Assembly: GCA_021205255.1 (NCBI GenBank)
Contig: JAJPXW010000112.1
Span: 1 to 8,415, forward strand
Length of the DNA: 8,415 bases
Direction: 5' to 3'
Origin: Burkholderiales bacterium
Lineage (GTDB): Bacteria > Pseudomonadota > Gammaproteobacteria > Burkholderiales > Burkholderiaceae_F
Shown: one piece after another, positions 1 through 6,519 of the stretch
Numbering within the stretch: the first letter of the stretch is position 1
How the letters are laid out: each line of letters opens with the position of its first letter
Made by a program: the position numbers and the translations under genes
Notes under the pieces: generated by a model
Told to the model about the DNA's origin: nothing
The model's input: only the letters and a program-made list of their open reading frames with translations
Databases searched by the model: none

Positions 1-126
1 ACTTAGCTCATATCCACTCATTTCTTGCATGGATAGGGCTGGTTCATTGATACGCTGAATAGAAATTTGCAGAGTTCCGGCGCTTACATCAGAAGAATTA
101 CGCTCGCCACTACATTGGTCGTTCAT
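1..126 (-). CDS. Possible 5' end of an unidentified gene, cut by the window edge
   Basis: An open minus-strand frame runs from an ATG at 126 to the window edge (42 codons, beginning MNDQCSGERNSSDV). The same frame stays open upstream to a TAA at 193-195, so the true start could be slightly earlier, for example a TTG at 159. There is no convincing Shine-Dalgarno sequence before the ATG. I do not recognise the product: the visible part is polar, with no signal peptide or membrane segment. The other frames I checked here are interrupted. It has the same orientation as every other gene in the window and follows the tRNA. It could equally be a chance open frame, because only 126 bases are visible. 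Confidence 0.3.
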   Translation of the reverse strand, partial: MNDQCSGERNSSDVSAGTLQISIQRINEPALSMQEMSGYELS

Positions 127-490
127 ATTAGCTATTGCTATGAAGAGCGGAGAAGACAACTTTCCCTGAAGTTGTATTTGAGTTGTGGCTTCTTAAGATT
201 CTTAACTAGGCTGCCTCTCGTCAGTCGTTAAATTTCGTTCTTATGGGACGAGGAATCAAAATTGGCAAATTATTAAAATCAAGCTGAATAGCAAAGGAAT
301 TGAAGTATAGGGAAGAAACATTCCTAATTCCTGCACAAGCTTCATTAGGAGATTCGTTAAATTTACAAAATGGATTAACTACTACTGCCAAATTTGGCTT
401 TACTTCCTACAAAGCTTTGACTTTTGAAGTAGTACTGTATTTGAACTTAATACGGTAATTCAAACAACAGCTTGAAAAATAAGGAAAAAC
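127..490. other. AT-rich non-coding stretch downstream of the tRNA gene
   Basis: I see no convincing gene in this stretch. It holds a 13-base palindrome TTAAGATTCTTAA at 193-205, an 11-base direct repeat TCGTTAAATTT at 225-235 and 354-364, and a 7-base inverted repeat AGGAATT/AATTCCT at 295-301 and 326-332. A weak sigma-70-like pair on the minus strand (TTGGCA at 386-391, TGTAAA at 362-367, 18-base spacer) could serve the possible gene at the left edge. None of these is strong enough to call individually. No clear U-tract terminator follows the tRNA. Confidence 0.4.
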
Positions 491-577
491 TGGTGCCCAG
501 GAAAGGATTTGAACCTTCACGCCCGTGAAGGCGCTAGCACCTGAAGCTAGTGCGTCTACCAATTTCGCCACCTGGGC
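491..577 (-). tRNA. tRNA-Leu (anticodon CAG)
   Basis: This is an 87-nt type II tRNA reading CUG leucine codons. The acceptor arms GCCCAGG (577-571) and CCTGGGC (501-495) pair perfectly, followed by discriminator A (494) and an encoded CCA (493-491). The D-arm carries the typical AAATTGGTAGACGC. The anticodon loop TTCAGGT lies between CTAGC and GCTAG, with CAG at plus-strand positions 543-541. A long variable arm, diagnostic of Leu/Ser/Tyr tRNAs, and a T-loop GGTTCAAATCC follow. Overall it closely resembles E. coli tRNA-Leu(CAG). It lies 113 bases after the phosphoribosyltransferase gene and probably has its own promoter. Confidence 0.97.
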
Positions 578-589
578 AACAGAGTGGGG

Positions 590-618
590 ATTGTACATGA
601 AACCAACTTCTACCGCAA
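590..618 (-). promoter_or_regulatory. Probable sigma-70 promoter of tRNA-Leu
   Basis: On the minus strand a -35-like TTGCGG (618-613) and a -10 TACAAT (595-590; 5 of 6 consensus) are separated by exactly 17 bases. The -10 ends 12 bases before the mature tRNA 5' end, so transcription would begin about 5-6 bases upstream of the tRNA. The discriminator after the -10 begins CCCC. GC-rich discriminators are known in stable-RNA promoters under stringent (ppGpp) control. The -35 is weak (3 of 6). No start site has been mapped. Confidence 0.5.
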
Positions 619-690
619 TTGGTAAAGTACAACCCGCCCAATTTGCTTTACTCTACTTCGAATCCTAAAAATTCTCAGCAGAGCAAAAAT

Positions 691-1248
691 CTATTCGTTT
701 TCAGTGACAGTTTCCGGAGCTCTGATAATAAGGTCGTAATTCTTGGTCCTATCAAGCAATTCGGAAATGCTCATCGCATCGTATTCTTCAAAAGGTTGAT
801 GAATCCAAGGACTGTCGGCCAAATATTGAACATAGAAGTCAGGAATCACAATTGATGTTTTCTTCCACCAAATTACAGCAAGCTTGACTTCCGTCACATT
901 AGGAATCTTGTCCCTGATGTGCTCAATCACTTTCTTCATGGTCAATCCAGAGTCAACGAGATCGTCCACCACTAACACTTTTCCCTTGACCGAGTTTGGC
1001 CGACTCGAAGCGATATATTGACCAATATTAAGCTTTCCTTGAATAGTTCCAGCAGCATCCCGGTAGGAACTAGCAGCCAGAATGCTTAAAGGAATATCGT
1101 AAATTCTGGACAGTACATCTCCAGGCCGAAGACCACCTCTTGACAGACAAAGTAAGGAATCGAACTTCCATCCACTTTTATAGACGATCTCTGCTAGTGT
1201 CTCAAGGAGCTCGCCATAGGTCTGCCAAGAAACATGAAGGTCTTTCAT
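691..1248 (-). CDS. Gpt-like purine phosphoribosyltransferase family protein
   Basis: A 185-aa type I phosphoribosyltransferase, probably cytoplasmic. It carries the PRPP-binding signature VLVVDDLVDSGLT (residues 91-103, with the paired Asp DD), a pyrophosphate-loop-like SRGGLRPGD (36-44) and a C-terminal PWIHQPFEEYD (147-157), which resembles the WxxQPW-type base-recognition segment of xanthine/guanine phosphoribosyltransferases. The family would transfer a purine base onto PRPP (salvage), but base specificity cannot be read from sequence. In betaproteobacteria a close relative commonly follows purA, as here. The start has AAAGGT 8 bases upstream of the ATG, and the gap to purA is 31 bases, suggesting cotranscription. 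No clear terminator follows. The family is well supported; the substrate is inferred. Confidence 0.9.
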   Translation of the reverse strand: MKDLHVSWQTYGELLETLAEIVYKSGWKFDSLLCLSRGGLRPGDVLSRIYDIPLSILAASSYRDAAGTIQGKLNIGQYIASSRPNSVKGKVLVVDDLVDSGLTMKKVIEHIRDKIPNVTEVKLAVIWWKKTSIVIPDFYVQYLADSPWIHQPFEEYDAMSISELLDRTKNYDLIIRAPETVTENE

Positions 1249-1279
1249 GATTATTTACCTTTATGGATTAAGAGACGAA

Positions 1280-2572
1280 TTACTCAAACGGATTCTTTAA
1301 GAGAATAGTTTGCTCGCGGTCAGGACCGGTCGAAACTACTGCCAATGGAGCTCCTGCAACTTCAGATAGACGCTTGAGATACTTCTTGGCGTTCTCTGGC
1401 AATTTATCCCATTCTGTAATACCAAAAGTGGATTCACTCCAGCCAGGGAATTCTTCATAGATAGGAATGCATTTGGCGACCAATTCGGCTCCAACAGGCA
1501 TTACATCTAGTCTCTTGCCATCGCATTCATAACCTACCCCGAGCTTGACTGTTGTCAGACCATCAAGGACATCGAGTTTCATGACTGCTAGGCCTAATAA
1601 GCCATTGAGTTCAACGGATCTCCGCAAAGCTGCTCCATCAAACCATCCGCAACGACGTGGACGACCAGTGACAGCGCCGTACTCGTTTCCTTTCTTACGG
1701 AGTTCTTCACCAACTTCATCAAATAGCTCAGTTGGGAATGGACCTGAACCCACTCTTGTGCAATAAGCTTTAGTAATGCCAAGGATGTAGTTGAGCTTTT
1801 CTGGTCCAACTCCAGCACCCGGACTGGCTGTACCGGCAACCGTATTGCTGGAAGTCACAAATGGGTAAGTGCCATGGTCGATGTCTAGCATCGTACCCTG
1901 CGCTCCTTCAAAGAGGAACTGCTGGCCTTGAGCCATCAATACGTTCAGAGTATGGGAGACATCGCAGATCTTATTGGTAATTCTCGGAGCAAGAGCCAAC
2001 GTATCCGTGATCATTTTTTCTACATCAACTGGCTCGGTCTTGTAGTACTCAGTCAATAAGAAATTTATGAGCTTGCAGTTTCTTCTGACTTTTTCTGCAA
2101 ACATTTCTGGTTCAAGTAGGTCGCAAACGTGAATCGCTCTTCTAGCTACTTTGTCTTCGTAGGCTGGACCAATCCCACGACCAGTTGTGCCAATCTTCTT
2201 ATCACCCAATGCGTTTTCTCTAGCATGGTCAAGCTTGACGTGATAAGGAAGAATCAATGGGCAATCACCAGAAATGCGAATACGAGCTTCAGCATTAACG
2301 CCAGCAGCTTCCAATTCGTCAACTTCACCGAGGAATGCTTCAGGCGAGACAACTGCACCGTTACCGATATAGCACATAACTCCTGGATGCATGATGCCAG
2401 ATGGAATGATGCGAACCACAGTCTTCTTGCCATTGACGACAAGGGTATGACCGGCATTATGTCCGCCATTAAAACGCACAACGCCTTGAACGCTTTCAGT
2501 AAGCCAGTCTACGATTTTACCTTTGCCCTCGTCACCCCACTGGGCACCGACGACCACTACATTTATTGGCAT
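1280..2572 (-). CDS. purA: Adenylosuccinate synthetase
   Basis: This cytoplasmic enzyme condenses IMP with aspartate using GTP to form adenylosuccinate, the first committed step from IMP to AMP. At 430 aa it is full length. It has the N-terminal GTP-binding loop GAQWGDEGKGK (9-19) with catalytic Asp14, and NGGHNAGH (35-42) with catalytic His42. The IMP-binding loop GTTGRGIGPAYEDK is at 128-141 and the signature FEGAQGTMLDIDHGTYPF at 221-238. Near the C-terminus are TGRPRRCGWFD (302-312), the guanine-contact KLDVLDG (332-338) and STGPDR (414-419). No key residue is missing. It starts 3 bases after the hisZ stop, with its Shine-Dalgarno inside the end of hisZ, so the two are probably translationally coupled. 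Purine control of transcription is possible, but I see no operator. Confidence 0.99.
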   Translation of the reverse strand: MPINVVVVGAQWGDEGKGKIVDWLTESVQGVVRFNGGHNAGHTLVVNGKKTVVRIIPSGIMHPGVMCYIGNGAVVSPEAFLGEVDELEAAGVNAEARIRISGDCPLILPYHVKLDHARENALGDKKIGTTGRGIGPAYEDKVARRAIHVCDLLEPEMFAEKVRRNCKLINFLLTEYYKTEPVDVEKMITDTLALAPRITNKICDVSHTLNVLMAQGQQFLFEGAQGTMLDIDHGTYPFVTSSNTVAGTASPGAGVGPEKLNYILGITKAYCTRVGSGPFPTELFDEVGEELRKKGNEYGAVTGRPRRCGWFDGAALRRSVELNGLLGLAVMKLDVLDGLTTVKLGVGYECDGKRLDVMPVGAELVAKCIPIYEEFPGWSESTFGITEWDKLPENAKKYLKRLSEVAGAPLAVVSTGPDREQTILLKNPFE

Positions 2573-2575
2573 TTC

Positions 2576-3745
2576 TCACTCCTTTTTGAAGTAACGACGG
2601 ACAATCTGCCATTTTCCATCTTCTAATACTAATTCTTCATCTAATCTGAAGGCATCTTCCAGGGATTCAAAGTTATCTCCGGGAAGTAGTTGCACTACTA
2701 TCTTCCCCTCTCCTCTAAGGGAATTAATCTTTTCAGTCAATGCTGGATCATCGATATCTCCAGGCGCAACTATTGCATAAGGCCTCTTGGTTGGAATTAC
2801 TCCAATCATTTCTCGCAGGTAGAGTGTAAATCCAACAGCGGGTCTATCCCGGCCAAATTTGGATCCAACGTTATCGTAGCGACCGCCTCTTAAAACTGAT
2901 TGGTAGCAACCAGGAATCGTTACGCTATAGGTGATACCTGTTAAATATTGGTAGCCATGCACAGCGGAAAAATCAAAACTTATGTGCTTGGCCTGGCATC
3001 TTTCGGCAATCCACCTTACTTCTTCAACAGCTTTTCTAACACCTGGAAATGCCGACAGCTCTTCTTCGATCTTATCGAGGACTTCTTCACCGCCAAATAG
3101 CCGCATTAATTTAATCAGGGCCTTAACGGTTTCGGGTTTTAATTTATCGACGGCTAAATCAAGTTCAGTAGGATCTTTTAACTTTAATGCCGTAAGAATC
3201 TCAGGCAAGCATTCATGGGCTCTTGGGTCAGTATCGAGAACGCTTCTGACAACACCTACGTGTCCAATATCCAAATATTGGTCGTCCAGACCGAAGCTAT
3301 TTAAAACTTCCAACCCTATTCTTATTACTTCAAGATCGCTTTGATGGCTTGAAGAGCCGAAAAGCTCTATACCGCAAACATATGGCTGCCGAGAGGCAAT
3401 TGGATGTAATGGTCTTGCATGAAGTACGGATCCGGCGTAGCAAAGCCGGGAAATTCCTGAGCGATTCAGGATATGCGCATCGATTCTGGCTACTTGCGGC
3501 GTCATGTCCGCACGAATGCCTAAGGTACGGCCAGAAACTTGATCGATGATTTTGAATGTTCTTAGATCTAAGTCGCTTCCTGAACCAGTCAGCAGGGAGT
3601 CAACATATTCGATCATAGGTGGTCTTACCACTTCGAAACCGTGGCTTTGAACAAGGGAGAAGAATTTAGATCTGAGTCTTTCTATGAGTCGGGCTTCGCG
3701 AGGAAGCATGTCCGCAATGTTCTCGGGAAGTAGCCACACCGACAT
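2576..3745 (-). CDS. hisZ: ATP phosphoribosyltransferase regulatory subunit
   Basis: HisZ is a catalytically inactive histidyl-tRNA-synthetase paralogue. It assembles with the short form of HisG to give an active, histidine-inhibited ATP phosphoribosyltransferase, the first step of histidine synthesis. The 389-aa length and opening WLLPENIADMLPREA fit the family. The class II synthetase-like motif 2 appears as RADMTPQVARIDA (78-90), and a later glycine-rich segment LRGGRYDNVGSKFGRDRPAVGF corresponds to synthetase motif 3. The C-terminal anticodon-binding domain of true HisRS is absent, which separates the two. Its presence predicts a short-form HisG elsewhere in the genome. The start has AAGGA 7 bases upstream, and the DUF2065 stop lies 13 bases away. 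Its last codons carry the purA ribosome-binding site. Confidence 0.95.
   Translation of the reverse strand: MSVWLLPENIADMLPREARLIERLRSKFFSLVQSHGFEVVRPPMIEYVDSLLTGSGSDLDLRTFKIIDQVSGRTLGIRADMTPQVARIDAHILNRSGISRLCYAGSVLHARPLHPIASRQPYVCGIELFGSSSHQSDLEVIRIGLEVLNSFGLDDQYLDIGHVGVVRSVLDTDPRAHECLPEILTALKLKDPTELDLAVDKLKPETVKALIKLMRLFGGEEVLDKIEEELSAFPGVRKAVEEVRWIAERCQAKHISFDFSAVHGYQYLTGITYSVTIPGCYQSVLRGGRYDNVGSKFGRDRPAVGFTLYLREMIGVIPTKRPYAIVAPGDIDDPALTEKINSLRGEGKIVVQLLPGDNFESLEDAFRLDEELVLEDGKWQIVRRYFKKE
2579..2584 (-). promoter_or_regulatory. purA ribosome-binding site inside the end of hisZ
   Basis: AAGGAG lies 6 bases before the purA ATG and is encoded by the final Lys-Glu codons of hisZ, directly before its TGA. 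A ribosome terminating on hisZ would sit on this site, which points to translational coupling of hisZ and purA. Confidence 0.75.
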
Positions 3746-3758
3746 GGAATCGTCCTTA

Positions 3759-3950
3759 TTAAAAAATCAGCCAAGTGCTCCAAACTAAAAGCAGACCAAA
3801 GATTACACTGACTAGGGCGACTAGACGTATTTTGTCATTAGGAATTTGCAGTACCTGCACGATCATCTTTTTCCAAGACTCGGGCGATACCAATGGAAAA
3901 AACCCTTCTATGAGAAGGAATAAACCGACAGCACATAGAAGGGTTTGCAT
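3759..3950 (-). CDS. DUF2065 family small inner-membrane protein (YjeT-like)
   Basis: A 63-aa protein with two predicted hydrophobic helices, about residues 2-20 and 41-61, joined by a short polar loop containing SPESWKKM. It matches the DUF2065 family, whose members carry an IEG..P...P..W pattern (here IEGFFPLVSPESW) and which includes E. coli YjeT, likewise encoded between hflC and purA. The molecular function is not known; location next to hflKC suggests, but does not show, a membrane role linked to that complex. AAGGAGA lies 5 bases before the ATG, so initiation should be strong, and the hflC stop is 18 bases upstream. Its first 17 or so codons contain a terminator-like inverted repeat, listed separately. 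Confidence 0.9.
   Translation of the reverse strand: MQTLLCAVGLFLLIEGFFPLVSPESWKKMIVQVLQIPNDKIRLVALVSVIFGLLLVWSTWLIF
3894..3946 (-). terminator. Intrinsic-terminator-like hairpin inside the DUF2065 gene (possible attenuator)
   Basis: AAACCCTTCTATG at 3900-3912 and CATAGAAGGGTTT at 3934-3946 form a perfect 13-base inverted repeat around a 21-base loop. On the transcribed (minus) RNA the 3' arm CAUAGAAGGG is followed directly by six U residues, then CC, as in an intrinsic terminator. It lies in codons 2-19 of the gene, so it could reduce read-through into hisZ and purA when translation of the leader region is poor. The loop is longer than in most terminators, and the U residues encode Phe-Phe in a conserved family segment, so selection on protein sequence could explain part of it. 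Confidence 0.4.
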
Positions 3951-3955
3951 AGTGT

Positions 3956-3962
3956 TCTCCTT
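3956..3962 (-). promoter_or_regulatory. DUF2065 ribosome-binding site within a small self-complementary element
   Basis: AAGGAGA lies 5 bases before the ATG at 3950. The surrounding minus-strand sequence CTCCTAAGGAG (3967-3957) can fold as CTCC-TAA-GGAG, which would partly cover the Shine-Dalgarno. The hairpin is short (4 base pairs) and its effect is uncertain. Confidence 0.55.
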
Positions 3963-3968
3963 AGGAGT

Positions 3969-4859
3969 TTATTTCGCAGGTTCTGCTGGGGCTCCGTGCG
4001 AATTCTTTAAGTAATCGAAAAATTCACTGGATGGATCGACAACTAGCATGTCTTCCGGTTTCCCAAACGAGCTTCTATAGGCGTCGATGGAACGGTAGAA
4101 CTTAGCAAATTCCGGATCCTTTCCAAAGGCATCAGCATATACCTCATTTGCCCTTTGATCGCCTTGACCCTTAATCTGTTGGGCATCTTTATAGGCATCA
4201 GCTAGGATGACCTGTCTCTGACGGTCAGCATCGGCCTTAATTTTTTCGGCTTCAGCAGCGCCCTTGGAGCGTTCTTCGCTAGCGACTCTCTTACGCTCGG
4301 CCTCCATTCTGCGATAGACGGATTCCGAAATCTCAGGAGTGAAGTCAACTCTCTTTAAGCGGACATCGACGATCTGAACGCCAAGATCCTCAACACGTTT
4401 TTGCAAAGCTTCGGAAATTTCCTGCATAGCTTTTGCTCTATCGCGGGAAGTAATGTCGTTTACAGTCCTGCGGTTAACGGTCTGGTGTAGCACGTCGCGT
4501 AACAATGCGGCCATACGGTCTTCAGCGGCTTTTTCGCTACCCTGGAAAGAAACCCAATACTTACGAGGATCAATAATTCTCCACTTAACGAAGGAGTCAA
4601 TCATTAAGTTTTTCTTTTCGCTAGTCTGTACCAGATCGGCATTAGGAGTGTCGATAGTAAGGATGCGCTTATCCAGGAAAACTACATTTTCCAATGGAGC
4701 GGGCCACTTGACGTGCAAACCTGGATTAGCTTCTACTGTTCTTAATTCGCCAAGCATGAATACCAAGGCATACTCCCTTTCTCCAACTATGTAGAGGCAA
4801 CTCTTAACGAGATAGGCGGCGATAATTAAGAAAAATAGGAAGTAAATCGATTTTTTCAT
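3969..4859 (-). CDS. hflC: HflC, SPFH-domain modulator of the FtsH protease
   Basis: HflC pairs with HflK in a large membrane assembly that encloses FtsH hexamers and tempers degradation of membrane proteins. The 296-aa protein has one N-terminal membrane anchor (about residues 4-24), a band-7/SPFH domain (about 22-190) containing NPGLHVKWPAP, and DSFVKWRIIDPRKYW typical of HflC. A charged coiled coil rich in Ala, Glu, Lys and Arg (about 185-245) follows, then the conserved FYRSIDAYRSSF (254-265) and a short C-terminal tail. Length is close to the family norm. The start has a modest AAGGAA 11 bases upstream. hflK ends 35 bases before it, so the two are certainly in one transcription unit. Confidence 0.97.
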   Translation of the reverse strand: MKKSIYFLFFLIIAAYLVKSCLYIVGEREYALVFMLGELRTVEANPGLHVKWPAPLENVVFLDKRILTIDTPNADLVQTSEKKNLMIDSFVKWRIIDPRKYWVSFQGSEKAAEDRMAALLRDVLHQTVNRRTVNDITSRDRAKAMQEISEALQKRVEDLGVQIVDVRLKRVDFTPEISESVYRRMEAERKRVASEERSKGAAEAEKIKADADRQRQVILADAYKDAQQIKGQGDQRANEVYADAFGKDPEFAKFYRSIDAYRSSFGKPEDMLVVDPSSEFFDYLKNSHGAPAEPAK

Positions 4860-4870
4860 GAAGCTTTCTA

Positions 4871-4900
4871 TTCCTTATCTTTTATCTTTGATCTTTATCT
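4871..4900 (-). repeat. Purine-rich degenerate tandem repeat in the hflK-hflC junction
   Basis: Read on the minus strand, AGATAA occurs at 4900-4895, 4887-4882 and 4880-4875, with an AGATCAA variant at 4894-4888, giving roughly 7-base spacing. The array spans the hflK stop codon and ends at the weak hflC ribosome-binding site. The RNA would be an unstructured run of A and G with few pyrimidines. Such A-R-N-like sequence can bind the distal face of Hfq, but this is speculation. Confidence 0.45.
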
Positions 4901-6502
4901 AAGTGAGCGAGATACACGGGACGGTCTCTGCATTTGCGCATCGTTATCGATACTGGTCTGCGTGGTCTGAGTTATCTGTGGAATCTCAGGTGTCGTCCCA
5001 TAGCTCGTAGTTTGTTCTGGAGCTGCGGCTGTAGTCGTAGGTGCAGGAGCCGAAGCTCTTTCTGTCAACTTGTCGAGAGGCAGGTACAGAAGATTATTCG
5101 AGCTCTTGCTGTCGATCAACACTTTTTTCGTGTTGTTCAACACTTGCTGCAAAGTATCGACATACATACGGTCGCGAGTTACTTTTGGAGCTCTTTCATA
5201 TTCATGGTAGACCTGATCGAAACGTGACGCATCACCTTCAGCTGTCGAAATTACTTTCGACTTATAGCCTTCGGCTTCCTGGCGCAGACGTTCTGCCAAA
5301 CCTTTTGCTTTTGGCACTACGTCGTTAGCATAGGCTTCGCCTTCGTTAATCTGACGCTCTCTGTCCTGACCGGCTTTAACCGCATCGTTAAAAGCAGCTT
5401 GGACTTGCTCTGGTGGCTGTGCGTTCTGAATAGCTACGGAAGTGATCTGGATGCCACTCTGATAACGGTCAAGCATTTCCTGCATCAGTCTCATGACTTC
5501 TTCAGCAATTTCCTGCTTGCTTTCAAAGAGCACGCTGTCCATCTTCTTACGGCCAACGACTTCACGCATTGCCGATTCAGCTGTCTGAATTACGGCACCA
5601 ATTGGATCTCTAGTTCTGAAAAGGAATTCTTCGGCGCCAAGGCCATCTTTAATTCTGTACTGGACATTGAACATCACGTCAACGATGTTTTCATCGTCAG
5701 TCAGCATCAAAGCTTCTTTAAGGCGATGAGCCGAGCTCTTCATACCAACTTCAGTTTTTCTAACTGAAGAGATATCCACTAAGGTCGCATCCTGGAATGG
5801 CCATGGCATGTGCCATCTAATACCAGCGTTCGAGGTACTGGAATATTTACCGAAAGTTGTTACCACACCTCTCTGGCCTTCCGGAACAATGTAGAAGCCG
5901 GAAGCGCACCAGGCCAGGAATGCAATAATTAACGCAACCACGGCTACAATGCCCGTTCCTTTTGAGAACTGTGGACGATAGTTAAAGACCGGTCTTCTTG
6001 GTCCTCTTCCACCACCGCTCGGACCAGCTGATTTTGGCGGTTCTTTAGGCTGCTCTGGTTGTGGGTTTTGGAAAGGATGACCTTCCCTTGGTGGCGGCTC
6101 AATAAAGTCGTCACGTTGCTCTTGCCTAGGAGTCGGTTTTGGTTCTTCGACCTTAGGCTTCTGTTCTGCTCTAGGTTTCTGTCTGGGTGTAGAAGGACCT
6201 TTTCCTCCGAGCATGGAGTTGATCTTGTCGTTGAACTGCTTCCACAACTCTTCCAGATCATTTTCCTGATCTGAATTGTTGCTATTGCGATGCTGGTGGC
6301 GGTTAAAGGCTTCCTCGTCCCGCTTGTCTCTTCTGGGCTCGCGCAGTTCTGGCTCGCGCATCTCCGGTTCCCGTTGTTCGGGTTCTCTTAATTCCGGTTC
6401 GCGCGAAGACTCATCGGAAGAACCCGCCTCTTTTTTCTTCTTGTCGTCGTTTGGTTCTTCGTCAGGATTATTTCTGCCCCAGCGTGGGTCATTCAAAGAC
6501 AT
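4895..6502 (-). CDS. hflK: HflK, SPFH-domain modulator of the FtsH protease, with a long N-terminal extension
   Basis: HflK is the partner of HflC in the membrane cage around FtsH. I place the start at 6502 (535 aa): it gives MSLNDPRWGR, the usual opening of betaproteobacterial HflK, and has GAGGGGAA 9 bases upstream. An in-frame ATG at 6565 lacks such a site. Residues 10-81 are highly charged and contain four REPE-type five-residue units (34-53). DLEELWKQFNDKINSMLGG (82-100), a conserved HflK element, follows. Residues 101-180 are a Pro/Gln/Glu-rich linker ending in GGGRGPRRP. One membrane helix (about 183-206) leads into the SPFH domain (about 203-395), then a coiled coil (about 375-425) and a Thr/Ala/Pro/Gln-rich tail (481-535). 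E. coli HflK is about 419 aa, so this one is enlarged at both ends. A sigma-32-like promoter lies upstream. Confidence 0.97.
   Translation of the reverse strand: MSLNDPRWGRNNPDEEPNDDKKKKEAGSSDESSREPELREPEQREPEMREPELREPRRDKRDEEAFNRHQHRNSNNSDQENDLEELWKQFNDKINSMLGGKGPSTPRQKPRAEQKPKVEEPKPTPRQEQRDDFIEPPPREGHPFQNPQPEQPKEPPKSAGPSGGGRGPRRPVFNYRPQFSKGTGIVAVVALIIAFLAWCASGFYIVPEGQRGVVTTFGKYSSTSNAGIRWHMPWPFQDATLVDISSVRKTEVGMKSSAHRLKEALMLTDDENIVDVMFNVQYRIKDGLGAEEFLFRTRDPIGAVIQTAESAMREVVGRKKMDSVLFESKQEIAEEVMRLMQEMLDRYQSGIQITSVAIQNAQPPEQVQAAFNDAVKAGQDRERQINEGEAYANDVVPKAKGLAERLRQEAEGYKSKVISTAEGDASRFDQVYHEYERAPKVTRDRMYVDTLQQVLNNTKKVLIDSKSSNNLLYLPLDKLTERASAPAPTTTAAAPEQTTSYGTTPEIPQITQTTQTSIDNDAQMQRPSRVSRSLR
6329..6403 (-). 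repeat. 15-base coding repeat in hflK (REPE-type pentapeptides)
   Basis: Four consecutive five-residue units, REPEL, REPEQ, REPEM and REPEL (residues 34-53; bases 6403-6344), are followed by a decayed fifth unit REPRR (6343-6329). Synonymous codons vary between units: Arg is written as CGC, AGA, CGG and CGA, and Leu as TTA and CTG-type codons. The array is therefore not a fresh slippage product but looks maintained at the protein level. It would form a highly charged cytoplasmic segment ahead of the membrane helix. Confidence 0.85.
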
Positions 6503-6511
6503 ATTTCGTAG

Positions 6512-6519
6512 TTCCCCTC
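6512..6519 (-). promoter_or_regulatory. hflK ribosome-binding site that fixes the start
   Basis: GAGGGGAA lies 9 bases before the ATG at 6502. It supports the shorter HflK starting MSLNDP over the in-frame ATG at 6565, which has only a poor GGCCGGA directly upstream. Confidence 0.8.

Noticed and set aside
407..598. Minus-strand 63-codon open frame
   Set aside because: It runs through the whole tRNA-Leu gene, and the tRNA structure explains the sequence.
617..643. Inverted repeat AATTGG/CCAATT upstream of the tRNA, considered as a terminator or operator
   Set aside because: It is only 6 base pairs with a 15-base loop, has no U-tract, and partly overlaps the likely -35 element; it could easily arise by chance.
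2129..2626. Long plus-strand open frame (165 codons) over the start of purA
   Set aside because: It lies opposite the conserved, motif-rich purA and hisZ sequences; its product resembles nothing I know, and it has no sensible context. It is a shadow of purA.
3349..3549. Plus-strand 66-codon open frame inside hisZ
   Set aside because: It is antisense to a conserved hisZ region (the motif 2 surroundings), with no recognisable product.
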